Assembly: GCF_003610915.1 (NCBI RefSeq)
Contig: NZ_NSDJ01000002.1
Location: forward strand, 248,001-312,000
DNA: 64,000 nt
Direction of reading: 5' to 3'
From: Rahnella variigena
GTDB lineage: Bacteria; Pseudomonadota; Gammaproteobacteria; Enterobacterales; Enterobacteriaceae
A program made the position numbers and the translations under genes. Below, one piece after another: positions 28,257 to 37,140 of the stretch; the stretch's first letter is position 1; the number at the start of each line of letters is the position of its first letter. The notes below the pieces were generated by a model. It saw nothing but the letters and a program-made list of their open reading frames with translations. It was not told the origin of the DNA and made no database searches.

Positions 28257-29024
28257 ATGCTTAAGTCATTAATTTTCACCGGGTGCCTGCTTTCTTCATT
28301 AATCACATCTGCTTATGCCGCACAGACCACATACGTGGTCGGTTCCGGCGGTACATACCGTCCGTTTGAATACGAAAACAGCCAGAAACAGCTGGAAGGT
28401 TTTGATATCGACATCATCAAGGCGATCGCTAAAGCCGAAGATTTTGACATCAAACTGGTTAATACGCCGTGGGAAGGAATTTTTGCGACACTGAATTCCG
28501 GTGATCGTGACATCATTATTTCTGGCATCACCATTACCGATAAACGTAAAGCGATGGTGGCTTTCTCTGCCCCGTATTTCCCGGCAGAACAGTCCATCGT
28601 GGTGCCTGAAGACTCTAAAGTGGATTCCGTAGCCGCCCTGAAAGGTCAGAAAGTGGGTGTGGTAAACTCCAGCACCGGCGACATCGTGGTGTCCAATGAA
28701 CTGGGCAAAAACAGCACCGACATCAAACGTTTTGATAACACTCCGCTGATGTTGCAGGAGCTGGCGGAAGACGGTATCGGCGCGGCAGTGGGCGACGTGG
28801 GCGTGGTGAAGTACTACATCAAATCCCATCCTGAGAAAGCGCTGAAACTGGTACCGGATGCTAAATTCGAACGTCAGTATTTCGGTATTGCGGTCGCCAA
28901 AGACAACACCGAACTGCTGGGTAAAATCAACGCCGGTCTGAAGAAAATCGTGGCTGATGGCACGTACGCTAAAATCTACGAAACCTGGTTTGATAAGAAC
29001 GTTCCAGTGCTTCCCGCTCAATAA
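28257..29024 (+). CDS. Periplasmic amino-acid-binding protein of an ABC transporter
   Basis: 255 residues from the ATG at 28257 (ribosome site AGGAG, 6 bases away). A signal peptide runs to about SAYAA. The mature protein is a family-3 solute-binding protein: GGTYRPFEYENSQ, EGFDIDIIKAIAKAEDFDIKLVNTPWEGIFATL, the ligand-contact motif ISGITITDKRKAMVAFSAPYF, and GVVNSSTGDIVV. This subfamily binds polar or basic amino acids. The ArgR-type boxes upstream argue for arginine, lysine, ornithine or histidine, although the ITITDKR motif is also seen in glutamine-binding proteins. It heads a three-gene operon. Confidence 0.9.
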   Translation: MLKSLIFTGCLLSSLITSAYAAQTTYVVGSGGTYRPFEYENSQKQLEGFDIDIIKAIAKAEDFDIKLVNTPWEGIFATLNSGDRDIIISGITITDKRKAMVAFSAPYFPAEQSIVVPEDSKVDSVAALKGQKVGVVNSSTGDIVVSNELGKNSTDIKRFDNTPLMLQELAEDGIGAAVGDVGVVKYYIKSHPEKALKLVPDAKFERQYFGIAVAKDNTELLGKINAGLKKIVADGTYAKIYETWFDKNVPVLPAQ

Positions 29025-29049
29025 TATTCTCATCACGAACAACGTTAAT

Positions 29050-29071
29050 CAGGGGCGGTAACACGCTCCTG
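29050..29071 (+). other. Intercistronic hairpin between binding protein and permease
   Basis: CAGGGGCG, loop GTAACA and CGCTCCTG form an 8-bp stem with one G-T pair, 13 bases before the permease ATG. Such hairpins commonly protect the 3' end of the binding-protein message and lower downstream expression; there is no T run for termination. Confidence 0.5.
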
Positions 29072-29084
29072 AACAAGGACAGGT

Positions 29085-29849
29085 ATGACCGGATTTCGCT
29101 GGGAGATAATCTCAGAATATGCGCCACTGTTTGTGCAGGGCGCGCTGATGACCATCAAATGCACCATTATTTGTGTGATTTTGGGTACCACCTGGGGTCT
29201 GCTGCTGGGGCTAGGACGGATGGCCCGTGCCGACGAAGGCCCATGGAAACACGTTTTGCGTTTTGCCGTGCAATGGCCGGTGCGCATTTACGTCAGTGCT
29301 TTTCGCGGTACGCCGCTGTTTGTGCAGATTATGGTGGTTCACTTTGCTTTAGTGCCACTGTTTATTAATCCGCGTGACGGCATTTTAGTGGCGAACGGTC
29401 TGATGTCCTCGGATTTCGCCCGTGCGCTGCGCTCAGATTACGGTGCATTCTTATCCTGCGTGGTGGCGATTACCCTCAACGCCGGGGCGTATGTCTCCGA
29501 GATTTTCCGTGCGGGTATTCAGTCTATCGACAACGGTCAGATGGAAGCTTCCCGCGCGCTGGGAATGGGCTGGGGCAAAACGATGCGCAAGGTTATCTTG
29601 CCGCAGGCGTTCCGCCGTATTTTGCCGCCACTGGGCAATAACGCTATTGCGATTGTGAAAGATTCCTCGCTGGCCTCGGCGATTGGCCTGGCCGATCTGG
29701 CGTATGCCGCGCGTACTGTTTCCGGCGCTTACGCCACCTACTGGGAACCCTACCTGACTATTTCACTGGTTTACTGGGTTCTGACTTTCCTGCTCTCGCT
29801 ACTCGTTCAACACATGGAAAAGAGGTTTGGCAAAAGTGATTCACGTTAA
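29085..29849 (+). CDS. Amino-acid ABC transporter permease
   Basis: 254 residues with the HisM/GlnP-type permease fold. Membrane helices are seen at about 20-42, 85-105, 125-150 and 222-243, and the EAA loop contacting the ATPase is clear in [35 protein letters not shown]. The single permease probably works as a homodimer. The 3' end overlaps the start of the ATPase gene by 14 bases. Confidence 0.93.
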   Translation: MTGFRWEIISEYAPLFVQGALMTIKCTIICVILGTTWGLLLGLGRMARADEGPWKHVLRFAVQWPVRIYVSAFRGTPLFVQIMVVHFALVPLFINPRDGILVANGLMSSDFARALRSDYGAFLSCVVAITLNAGAYVSEIFRAGIQSIDNGQMEASRALGMGWGKTMRKVILPQAFRRILPPLGNNAIAIVKDSSLASAIGLADLAYAARTVSGAYATYWEPYLTISLVYWVLTFLLSLLVQHMEKRFGKSDSR

Positions 29850-30558
29850 GGATTTACAGAAACAGTTTGGCGAAACCCACGTGTTGCGCGGCATTTCCTG
29901 TGACATCGCAGAGAAAGAAGTGGTGTGCATCATCGGGCCTTCAGGTTCAGGTAAAAGTACCTTTCTGCGCTGCCTGAATGCGCTGGAAAAGCCTAATGGT
30001 GGCGAAGTGGTGGTGAACGGTTTTGCGGTGCATGATCCGAAAACCAATCTTAATACGCTGCGTGCCGGCATCGGCATGGTGTTCCAGCGCTTTAATCTGT
30101 TCCCGCACATGACCGTGCTGGAAAACCTGATTATGGCGCCGATGTCGCTGAAGGGATTATCGAAAGCGGAAGCCGTAACGCGTGCCGAAAAATTGCTGCA
30201 AAAAGTCGGACTGATCGACAAAATCGACGCCTGGCCTTCCAGTTTGTCCGGTGGTCAGCAACAGCGCGTGGCGATTGCCCGTGCGCTGGCAATGGAACCG
30301 TCGATCATTCTTTTTGATGAACCGACGTCAGCGCTGGATCCGGAGCTGGTCGGTGAAGTGCTGGCGGTCATGAAACAGCTGGCGCTCGAAGGCATGACGA
30401 TGGTGATTGTGACGCATGAAATGGGCTTTGCGCGTGAAGTCGCTGACCGCGTAGTGTTTATCGATCAGGGTGTGATTCAGGAGCAGGGGCCACCGGCGCA
30501 ACTGTTTACCGCACCGGAAAATCCGCGAACCCGCGAATTTTTGAGTAAAGTATTATGA
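29836..30558 (+). CDS. Amino-acid ABC transporter ATP-binding protein
   Basis: 240 residues from the GTG at 29836, spaced correctly from the AGAGG site in the permease 3' end; a TTG at 29827 is an alternative. It has Walker [10 protein letters not shown], the Q-loop around [18 protein letters not shown], signature [15 protein letters not shown], Walker [15 protein letters not shown] and the switch histidine in IVTHEMGFA, all typical of the GlnQ/HisP group. It energises uptake with the two upstream genes and is followed by a terminator. Confidence 0.95.
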   Translation: MIHVKDLQKQFGETHVLRGISCDIAEKEVVCIIGPSGSGKSTFLRCLNALEKPNGGEVVVNGFAVHDPKTNLNTLRAGIGMVFQRFNLFPHMTVLENLIMAPMSLKGLSKAEAVTRAEKLLQKVGLIDKIDAWPSSLSGGQQQRVAIARALAMEPSIILFDEPTSALDPELVGEVLAVMKQLALEGMTMVIVTHEMGFAREVADRVVFIDQGVIQEQGPPAQLFTAPENPRTREFLSKVL

Positions 30559-30563
30559 TCCGA

Positions 30564-30592
30564 CGGGCGCTTAAACAGCGCCCGTTTTCTTT
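30564..30592 (+). terminator. Intrinsic terminator of the amino-acid ABC operon
   Basis: CGGGCGC, loop TTAAACA, GCGCCCG, then TTTTCTTT: a 7-bp GC stem with a T run starting right after the stem, six bases after the ATPase stop codon. Confidence 0.9.
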
Positions 30593-30610
30593 AATGTGAT
30601 GAGGTTTGCC

Positions 30611-31498
30611 ATGCAGAGCTTTCATTCTTATTGTATTTCAGCCTCCGGCGAAGAGAGGGCAGGAGGCGATATGCAAGCTCGTTTTCCTTACTGGAGTTTC
30701 ACGAAAACCGCGATCGCGATTTGTGCGCTGAAACTTAGTGAAAACGGGACTGTAAATTTGGATGGCTGTGTTGATGGCGAAGCTTACACCCTGCGGCAGC
30801 TGCTCAACCACACCGCCGGATTGCCGGATTACGGCGCACTGAAAGATTATCACGACGCTGTCGCTGCCGGAGGAGAACCCTGGTCGCGCGACAAATTGCT
30901 CAGTGCCGCGTTAGCCAGAGGCATGTTGTTTGCGCCGGATGCGGGCTGGTCTTATTCCAATATTGGCTACATGCTGGCCCGCGAACACATTGAAGCCGCG
31001 TCAGGGCTGAGTTTCGCGCAACTGATGACTGACCTCATCTCGACACCGCTCGGACTGACCAGTGTCGCACTTGTCACCACGCGCGAGGAATTCGCACAAC
31101 TGCACTGTGAAGCCGCCGGAAAATACGCTCCGGGCTGGGTATATCATGGTTGTCTGGCAGGCAATGTGCGGGATGCGGCCAGACTGCTGCACGGATTATT
31201 CAGCGGTAAACTGCTGAGCGCAGCGTCAATGGCTGAAATGCAGGTGACCATCCCGCTTGGCGGTGCTCTGGAAGGACGGCCGTGGACAGAATGCGGTTAC
31301 GCGCTGGGGCTGATGAGCGGTGCAATGGGAGAGGCAGGGCGTTCAGCTGGTCATTCAGGCGGCGGCCCGTCGTGCGTGAACGCGGTCTATCACTTCCCGG
31401 ATCTCCGCGAACCTGTGACCGGTGCCTGCTTTACTGACGGGCATTACGAAGGTGTGGCAGAAACTGAACTGGGCAGGCTGGTGCAAAACTTCGGGTAA
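30611..31498 (+). CDS. Beta-lactamase-fold serine hydrolase (class C / AmpC-like family)
   Basis: 295 residues from the ATG at 30611, preceded by GATGAGG. Catalytic motifs are intact: S29-F-T-K32 (SxxK), Y115-S-N117 in WSYSNIGYM, and HSGGGPS (HxG-type third motif) near residue 250. LLNHTAGLPDYG is the hallmark of the serine hydrolase/D-aminopeptidase group (Pfam Beta-lactamase). There is no signal peptide, so it is probably a cytoplasmic esterase or peptidase rather than a resistance enzyme. The N-terminus is shorter than usual before the SxxK motif. Confidence 0.85.
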   Translation: MQSFHSYCISASGEERAGGDMQARFPYWSFTKTAIAICALKLSENGTVNLDGCVDGEAYTLRQLLNHTAGLPDYGALKDYHDAVAAGGEPWSRDKLLSAALARGMLFAPDAGWSYSNIGYMLAREHIEAASGLSFAQLMTDLISTPLGLTSVALVTTREEFAQLHCEAAGKYAPGWVYHGCLAGNVRDAARLLHGLFSGKLLSAASMAEMQVTIPLGGALEGRPWTECGYALGLMSGAMGEAGRSAGHSGGGPSCVNAVYHFPDLREPVTGACFTDGHYEGVAETELGRLVQNFG

Positions 31499-31511
31499 AA
31501 GGGCTAAAGCT

Positions 31512-31907
31512 TCAGGCCTCAGGATGATGGCAACAAATACACAGCTTATTACCGTCGGCATCCCGAAAATAAGCACCGTAGTAATCCGGATGATAATGCG
31601 GGCGTAGTCCCGGCGCGCCTTCATCTGTCGCGCCGTTTGCCATCGCAAACTGATAGATTTGATCCACGGTAGCACGCCTGTCTGCCAGTAATGCCAGCAT
31701 CTGACCATTACCCGCACTGGCAGGTTCGCCGTCATGCGGCTGGCCGATAACAAACAGCGGCCTTGGCGAATCCGGTGCCATCCACGCCGCCCAGGGTTTT
31801 TCCCTGTCGCAAAACTTGAGGGTATGCCCCAGTGCCGCCATCACCGCCGAATAGAAAGTGAAAGCCCGTTCAAAATCGTAAACGCCAATACAAATATGGG
31901 AAATCAA
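31512..31907 (-). CDS. VOC (glyoxalase-fold) family protein
   Basis: 131 residues spanning one vicinal-oxygen-chelate domain. The first half begins MISHICIGVYDFERAFTFYSAVMAALGH, with a metal-ligand-type His4, and the second ends YYGAYFRDADGNKLCICCHH, where the 'DPDGn..e' position lacks the usual glutamate. This subclass contains many proteins of unknown substrate. It is convergent with the serine hydrolase and divergent from the ROK regulator. Confidence 0.85.
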   Translation of the reverse strand: MISHICIGVYDFERAFTFYSAVMAALGHTLKFCDREKPWAAWMAPDSPRPLFVIGQPHDGEPASAGNGQMLALLADRRATVDQIYQFAMANGATDEGAPGLRPHYHPDYYGAYFRDADGNKLCICCHHPEA

Positions 31908-32050
31908 AATCGCTCTCCTTTTGAAACAGTCCCCCTTGTTATAGCGGGTTATTTTCCGCTCTGCCGTTTTTTGAATGTGATCTCTAAAAAGTCGTGCCGC
32001 CGGATCCGTGCTAAATTACCCCCCATTCTTACCCGCATTCCCGAGGCAAC

Positions 32051-33049
32051 ATGATCATCCCTTCAAACCGTACCACCCGTGAAATGAAGATAAACAATGT
32101 CGTGCTGGTGACGAATGCATTGAAATCTCTGGGCTCGGCGACGAAGGCGGAACTGGCGGGTGTCACCGGTCTGAGTATCGCCACCTGCGGCGCAGTGCTG
32201 AATGATATGTGCCAGCGGCACGAAGTGCTGGCGCTGGAACTCGAAGTCTCGCGTGGTGGCCGTCCGGCGCAGCGCTATGCGTATAACCCGAACTATTTCT
32301 CGGTACTTAGCCTGTACGCGCAAGGCAGCGACGCTGCCGCACAGATTGTCTGGTCGGTGAATTCAGCCACCGGTGAAAGTCTGGCGCAGGGTGAAATCCG
32401 CTTTTTACCGCTGACGCTGGCGACGTTTTATCAGCAAATTGGCAGCCTGCTGGCGGACTATCCCAATATTAAAGCGCTGGGCATTGGCCTGCCGGGCGTG
32501 GTGGTCAAAGGAACCGTCGCGACCTGTGATATCAGCGTGTTTGCCGGGGTGGCGGTTGAGCAGCAACTGCGTGAACAGTTCGGGATTTATGTTCAGGCGG
32601 ATAACGACATGAACTACACCGCATGGGGTTTTTACCGCAGCAGTTGCGCAGGCATTACCGCGCCGGTGGCGTATCTCTTCAAACCTGAAGTGCCTTGTCT
32701 GGGCTGTGGCATGGTGATTAACGGTCAGGTATTACAGGGTGCCAGCCAGTTTGCAGGGGAAGTGTCAAATCTGCCTTTTGAAGGATTGGATAAACTGCCG
32801 GTCGCAGAAGAAATGGCGAAAGTGATTGTCTCGCTGACCGCCATTATCAACCCGGCCACCATCGCGCTTTCCGGCCCGAAAATAAGTGAAGCACTGCTGC
32901 CTGAGCTGAAGATGCTTTGCCTGCAGCGCATTCCCGCACAGCATATGCCGCAGCTGACTTACCGCCCGTCGATGCGTCAGGATTATCTTCAAGGCATCGC
33001 GGAACTGACGCTCAGCAACTACAATCTGCACGTTGCTTTCGGTGAATAA
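32051..33049 (+). CDS. ROK-family transcriptional regulator
   Basis: 332 residues: an N-terminal winged helix (about 12-60, TKAELAGVTGLSIATCGAVLNDM) and a ROK domain (from about 80) with the PGVV loop IGLPGVVVKGTV and GASQFAGEVSNLPFEGL. The zinc motif of ROK proteins (CxCGxxGC) is reduced to PCLGCGMVI, and the classical kinase aspartate region (DNDMNYTAWGFY) carries no clear ATP loop, so it is a regulator rather than a sugar kinase. It directly precedes the MFS gene, whose expression it may control in response to a sugar. Confidence 0.85.
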   Translation: MIIPSNRTTREMKINNVVLVTNALKSLGSATKAELAGVTGLSIATCGAVLNDMCQRHEVLALELEVSRGGRPAQRYAYNPNYFSVLSLYAQGSDAAAQIVWSVNSATGESLAQGEIRFLPLTLATFYQQIGSLLADYPNIKALGIGLPGVVVKGTVATCDISVFAGVAVEQQLREQFGIYVQADNDMNYTAWGFYRSSCAGITAPVAYLFKPEVPCLGCGMVINGQVLQGASQFAGEVSNLPFEGLDKLPVAEEMAKVIVSLTAIINPATIALSGPKISEALLPELKMLCLQRIPAQHMPQLTYRPSMRQDYLQGIAELTLSNYNLHVAFGE

Positions 33050-33136
33050 CGCCGGTTGACTTTGTTGTTCGCCCCCTTATACTGCGGACTTATTAAAAGA
33101 CTTTTAATAACTAACTTCACCTCGCGGGAGAACCTG

Positions 33137-34306
33137 ATGTCACTGTCATCTGAAATTGCGCACAACGGTATTCATGCCGGAAGTCCTGTCCGGCGTGTCG
33201 CGACGCGGGCGATATTTTTTGTCACCGGCATGGCGATGGGGCTGTGGGCGGCGCTGGTTCCCTATGCCCAATTGCGGACGCATTCAGAGGCGGGTGATCT
33301 CGGGTTATTGCTGCTGTGTCTTGGTGCCGGTTCGCTGCTGTCGATGCTTGGGTCGGGACGGATTATCGGCAAGTTTGGCTGTCGGGCAGTGATCGTCGCG
33401 GCGGTCATTTTGTACTGTCTGATGCTGCCACTGCTGGCGGTGTTCAGTGACATCTGGCTGCTGGCGCTCAGTCTGTTTATTTTCGGCATGGGCATCGGGC
33501 TGGCGGATGTAGCCGTCAATGTGCAGGGCACGCTGGTGGAACAGGCCGCGGATAAACCGCTGATGTCAGGGTTTCATTGCCTGTGGAGCGTGGGCGGGAT
33601 CGCCGGCGCCGGTGGCGGTGCGTTGCTGCTCAGTGCCGGTATCACGCCGCTCGGCAGCACGTTTTTTGCCGTCGTGCTGGTTATCGCGCTGACGGCGTAT
33701 TCTTATCGCGGAATGTTACCGTTTGGCGCACATGAGGAGCCTGAAGAAGGCCAGCCGAAAGCCAGACCGAATTTCCGTCTGGTGCTGATGGCGGTGATGG
33801 CGATGATTTGTTTTATGGCCGAAGGCGCGGTGCTGGACTGGGGCGGTGTCTTCCTGACCCGGGACCGCGGTCTGGCGCTGGAACATGCGGGCTGGGGCTT
33901 TGCGGTATTTGCCGTAGCGATGTCGCTGATGCGCCTGACCGGTGATGCGATTGTCAGTGCACTGGGGCGCAAACGGATCCTGATTATCGGCGGGATTTTG
34001 GGTATCGCCGGTTATCTGATGGTTGTGCTGTTGCCGGGCTGGATCCTGCCATTGTGCGGTTTTGCGCTGGTAGGGATAGGCGCAGCGAATATTGTTCCGG
34101 TGCTGATTACGCTGGCCGGTCAGGAAAAAGTGATGCCGGTCAATATGGCGGTGGCGATGGTGGCGACGCTCGGTTATCTCGGCGTGCTGGGTGGTCCGGC
34201 GCTGATCGGCTTTATTGCGCATCTTTCCAGCTTGTATGTCGCATTCTCGGCGGTCGCGGCGGCGTTTCTGATCATCACGTTTGGCGCATACAAACTGAAG
34301 TATTGA
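33137..34306 (+). CDS. MFS transporter, YbjJ-like
   Basis: 389 residues from the ATG at 33137 (site CGGGAG), with twelve predicted membrane helices. It resembles E. coli YbjJ: RRVATRAIFFVTGMAMGLWAALVPYAQ at the N-terminus, GIGLADVAVNVQGTLVEQ (motif with NVQG), and MAEGAVLDWGGVFL in the seventh helix. The family is related to fucose-type permeases; the substrate is unknown. In E. coli ybjJ adjoins ybjI, and here too a ybjI-like HAD phosphatase follows. Confidence 0.85.
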   Translation: MSLSSEIAHNGIHAGSPVRRVATRAIFFVTGMAMGLWAALVPYAQLRTHSEAGDLGLLLLCLGAGSLLSMLGSGRIIGKFGCRAVIVAAVILYCLMLPLLAVFSDIWLLALSLFIFGMGIGLADVAVNVQGTLVEQAADKPLMSGFHCLWSVGGIAGAGGGALLLSAGITPLGSTFFAVVLVIALTAYSYRGMLPFGAHEEPEEGQPKARPNFRLVLMAVMAMICFMAEGAVLDWGGVFLTRDRGLALEHAGWGFAVFAVAMSLMRLTGDAIVSALGRKRILIIGGILGIAGYLMVVLLPGWILPLCGFALVGIGAANIVPVLITLAGQEKVMPVNMAVAMVATLGYLGVLGGPALIGFIAHLSSLYVAFSAVAAAFLIITFGAYKLKY

Positions 34307-34353
34307 TTGTTTTCAAAGACCAATGATTTATAACTGAGTGGCAAATTTGCCAG

Positions 34354-34384
34354 CTGGCGCGTAAAAACCGCCAGCCCTCTTTTA
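34354..34384 (+). terminator. Possible weak terminator after the MFS gene
   Basis: CTGGCG, loop CGTAAAAAC and CGCCAG form a 6-bp stem followed by CCCTCTTTTA; the T run is short and offset. Confidence 0.4.
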
Positions 34385-34423
34385 GCCTGATTGATTTAAA
34401 ATCCGACTCTGTAAGGAGCAGTA

Positions 34424-35236
34424 ATGGCTGTAAAACTTATCGCCGTAGACATGGATGGAACCTTTCTCAATCCGCAGCACGAATACAATAAAGCCCGCTT
34501 TCGCGAGCAATATCAGCAACTTTTGCAACGTGACATTAAATTTGTAGTGGCGAGCGGCAACCAGTATTACCAGCTGAAATCCTTCTTTGATGATCTCGAT
34601 ACACAAATTGCTTACGTTGCTGAAGGCGGCGGGTATGTGGTCGATAAAGAACAGGAAATTTACTGCGGCAAACTTGAACCGGAACAGGTGACGCAGGTGC
34701 TGGAATGGATAAGTCGCACGCCGGGCATTAACACCATTGTGTGCGGTCGCAAAGGGGCTTATGTGCTCAGCGGCACCGATGAGGATTTCATCAGCCGTAT
34801 GCGCCGTTACTATCACCGACTGACAAAAGTGCATCAATACAAAGAAATCGACGATACGATTTTCAAATTTGCACTGAGCTACGTGGAAGACGATGTCTAT
34901 CCGCTGATGAGTGAAGTTAACGCCAACCTTGGCGGGATTGTTGCACCGGTGACCAGCGGACATGGCTCTGTTGATTTGATCATCAGCGGAAATCACAAAG
35001 CCTGCGGTCTGCAAAAAATCCAGCAGATTTACGGCGTCCGTGATGACGAAGTGCTGGCGTTTGGCGACAGCGGCAACGATCTGGAAATGCTCAGCTATGC
35101 CGGTTACGGTTTTGCGATGGAAAATGCCTCTGCACCGGCAAAAGCCGCCGCGAAATACGTCGCGCCATCTAACCGTGATGAGGGCGTGCTGAAAGTGATT
35201 GATGACGTGCTGAACGGTCGCGCGCCATTCGCCTAA
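34424..35236 (+). CDS. HAD-superfamily sugar/flavin phosphatase (YbjI/YbiV-like)
   Basis: 270 residues of the Cof-type HAD family. Motif I is VDMDGTFLN (nucleophile Asp9, acid/base Asp11), motif II VVASGNQYYQL, motif III is the lysine in NHKACGL, and motif IV GDSGNDLEMLSYAG. The cap region has RRYYHRLTKVHQYKEIDD and APVTSGHGSVDLII as in E. coli YbiV and YbjI. These enzymes hydrolyse small phosphates such as FMN or sugar phosphates. Good ribosome site AAGGAG. The gene ends at a strong terminator. Confidence 0.9.
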   Translation: MAVKLIAVDMDGTFLNPQHEYNKARFREQYQQLLQRDIKFVVASGNQYYQLKSFFDDLDTQIAYVAEGGGYVVDKEQEIYCGKLEPEQVTQVLEWISRTPGINTIVCGRKGAYVLSGTDEDFISRMRRYYHRLTKVHQYKEIDDTIFKFALSYVEDDVYPLMSEVNANLGGIVAPVTSGHGSVDLIISGNHKACGLQKIQQIYGVRDDEVLAFGDSGNDLEMLSYAGYGFAMENASAPAKAAAKYVAPSNRDEGVLKVIDDVLNGRAPFA

Positions 35237-35260
35237 GCAGTTCAATGTGCATTAAAACGA

Positions 35261-35291
35261 AAAGGCTGCCGCATAAAACGGCAGCCTTTTT
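35261..35291. terminator. Strong bidirectional terminator
   Basis: AAAGGCTGCCG, loop CATAAAA, CGGCAGCCTTTTT: an almost perfect 11-bp stem with a T run on the plus strand and an A run on the other side, serving the HAD gene and the converging glycine-zipper lipoprotein gene. Confidence 0.92.
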
Positions 35292-35323
35292 AGCATTGTG
35301 TAATGAAGATTGTGCTATGAAAA

Positions 35324-35863
35324 TTAAGGCACGTAGTCTGGCGGCACGCCACTGTTACCGGGCTCTGCAGGGTAGTAATCCGGCGGAACCGGCGATTGCG
35401 GTGGTTGATTCGAGCTGTAACCGTCGCTGGCGTCTACCGGCACCTTATTGCCTTTGGCGTACATACATTGCGTGTACACCGTATCATACTGATCCTGTAA
35501 ATCGCCGCTGCTGGCCCCCGCATTATTGCTGCCCATTGCGCTGCCAATCAGCAAACCACTGCCTGCGCCAATCAATGCGCCCGATCCGGCCTGATGCGAC
35601 GCTGCGCCAATCAGCGCTCCGGCTGCCGCGCCCACGACGGTGCCAGCGGCAGCGGTACCGGCGGCATTATTACTGGCAGTTTCTGCGCCGCCATTCACAC
35701 TGCCATAGGCCGCGTTACGGCATGACATTTCATCCATCTGAAACTGTTGATAATCCTTTCCGGTACCTGGCAGCACCATCACATCTGGTCGGGTTGGAGG
35801 AGAAACGCAGCCGGATAAGGCCGCGGCTAAGGCGAGAACCGCCACCGAAGTAAACCTGTTCAT
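35324..35863 (-). CDS. Glycine-zipper lipoprotein (YMGG-like)
   Basis: 179 residues with a lipoprotein signal (lipobox LSGC, cysteine 18). Residues about 65-110 are a glycine zipper, AAGTAAAGTVVGAAAGALIGAA and GALIGAGSGLLIGSAMG, a pattern that inserts in or packs against membranes. The region after it (DQYDTVYTQCMYAKGNKVP) is typical of YMGG-like proteins, and the tail is Pro/Tyr-rich. Probably an outer-membrane-associated envelope protein. Confidence 0.82.
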   Translation of the reverse strand: MNRFTSVAVLALAAALSGCVSPPTRPDVMVLPGTGKDYQQFQMDEMSCRNAAYGSVNGGAETASNNAAGTAAAGTVVGAAAGALIGAASHQAGSGALIGAGSGLLIGSAMGSNNAGASSGDLQDQYDTVYTQCMYAKGNKVPVDASDGYSSNQPPQSPVPPDYYPAEPGNSGVPPDYVP

Positions 35864-35878
35864 GACTTTTATCGCCTG

Positions 35879-36250
35879 TTAACGTGGTCCTGCGACCACT
35901 TTCATCCAGCCGCGCGGGCAGGCCGGGACTCGCGGATAATATCCCGCCGGATTCTGGCAGTAATACGCATAAGCCGGGGGTTTCTCGACATACGTTTGCG
36001 GCTGCGGTGGCGCAGCGTAAACGACGGCAGGCGGTCCGTAATAGACCGGCGGAGGAATGCCAATCACCACGTCCGGCCCATACCAGCCCCCGCGATAATA
36101 GCCGCCATGGTAATAACCATGGCCGTAATAGCCGTGACCATAGTAACCATGATTGTAGTAACCATGACCGTAATAACCGTAGGCGAACGACGCAGAACTG
36201 GCCGACATCAGCGCGCCAGCCGTAAGCATCAACAACAATAGCCTTTTCAT
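35879..36250 (-). CDS. Small exported Gly/Tyr/His-repeat protein
   Basis: 123 residues from the ATG at 36250; the frame is open 17 codons upstream but the signal peptide (MKRLLLLMLTAGALMSASSASFA) starts here. The mature N-terminus is a run of YYGHG-type pentamers, encoded by a short tandem DNA repeat around 36100-36190. A proline-rich middle follows, then the conserved cysteine-containing ending YYCQNPAGYYPRVPACPRGW seen in many proteobacterial envelope proteins. Histidines in the repeat could bind metal; no function is known. Confidence 0.75.
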   Translation of the reverse strand: MKRLLLLMLTAGALMSASSASFAYGYYGHGYYNHGYYGHGYYGHGYYHGGYYRGGWYGPDVVIGIPPPVYYGPPAVVYAAPPQPQTYVEKPPAYAYYCQNPAGYYPRVPACPRGWMKVVAGPR

Positions 36251-36511
36251 AACGACCTCGAAGTGCATTGAGCGGATGTCCGAAGTGATAAAACCCACCA
36301 CTCCTGAGGATAACGATACGCCTGTTGCGGCTAAAAGGTTGGCGGGGGATTAGGGTGAATATGACAAGGCTGTGGCAGCAATTGTGACCAAAAAATTCAG
36401 CAGCAAACGTTTGTTTACGTTCAGGGTTTGAGAGGCGGGGGATTCATATTTCAGACCCAGTTTTGCCACAGCAAATCCGGGCTGAGAATTAAAAAATTCG
36501 AATTTAAGGTG

Positions 36512-37015
36512 TTATTTCTTACTTGCTGTAAAACGTCTGAAGGCTTCCAGCGTTTCATCGCTGACGTGATGCTCCACCCCTTCAGCATCCAGACGCGCTG
36601 TCTCTGCGCTGATGCCGAGCGCGATGAAAAACGCTTCAACCACGTTATGACGTTCGCGGTTTTCCGCCGCCAGTTTCTCACCTTCCGGCGTCAGAAAGGT
36701 TCCGCGATAGGGCAGCTGGTGAACCAGTCCGGCATTGGCCAGGCGTTTCAGGGTTTTTGCCACTGTCGGCTGGGAAACACCCAGACGCGCGGCCAGATCT
36801 ACCTGTCGCGCTTCGCCAAATTCGTGAATCAAATCTGAAATCAGCTCAACGTAATCATCCATTAATTCCCGGCGATGCGCCTCGCGCACCTGTAAGAAAC
36901 CCTGCGCGTGTTCTTCCACATCCAGTAATGGATTCATTTTTTTATCTTTCACTACGCCTGCCTCTTTCTTGCTTAACGGTTTTTCACCGCAGCCGCGCTC
37001 ACCGCAGCAACCCAC
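36512..37015 (-). CDS. mntR: Manganese-responsive repressor MntR
   Basis: 167 residues of the DtxR/MntR family, closely matching E. coli Mnt[30 protein letters not shown], the winged helix [23 protein letters not shown] (about 68-90), and the metal-site region with [20 protein letters not shown]. The N-terminal cysteine-rich extension ([12 protein letters not shown]) is unusual for MntR and might be another metal-binding or simply variable region; an internal start at Met27 would remove it. It is divergent from sitA, with a palindromic MntR box between them. Confidence 0.94.
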   Translation of the reverse strand: MGCCGERGCGEKPLSKKEAGVVKDKKMNPLLDVEEHAQGFLQVREAHRRELMDDYVELISDLIHEFGEARQVDLAARLGVSQPTVAKTLKRLANAGLVHQLPYRGTFLTPEGEKLAAENRERHNVVEAFFIALGISAETARLDAEGVEHHVSDETLEAFRRFTASKK

Positions 37016-37073
37016 GCATTGTAAACCAAGTCCACATATCTACCAATTTATGAAAACTTTGCATTGGCTATGG

Positions 37074-37094
37074 AGTATAGCCTGTGCTATACCT
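37074..37094. promoter_or_regulatory. MntR operator between mntR and sitA
   Basis: AGTATAGCCTGTGCTATACCT contains the perfect arms GTATAG and CTATAC around CCTGTG. Read on the other strand it shares TAGCACAGGCTATA with the site before mntP. It lies 47 bases before the sitA start and 58 bases from the mntR start, so it could control both. Confidence 0.75.
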
Positions 37095-37140
37095 GAATAA
37101 TAAACCGCCGTTTGATGCGCAGAATGACAGGAGAGATTTC

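Noticed and set aside
36100..36190. CRISPR-like short repeats
   Set aside because: They encode the YYGHG protein repeats and have no unique spacers; no CRISPR array or cas gene is present in the window.
36428..36838. 136-codon plus-strand frame across mntR
   Set aside because: Antisense to a clearly identified mntR; no ribosome site.
37084..37140. Earlier ATG for sitA
   Set aside because: Lies in the MntR operator, has no ribosome site and would put 19 non-signal residues in front of a normal signal peptide.
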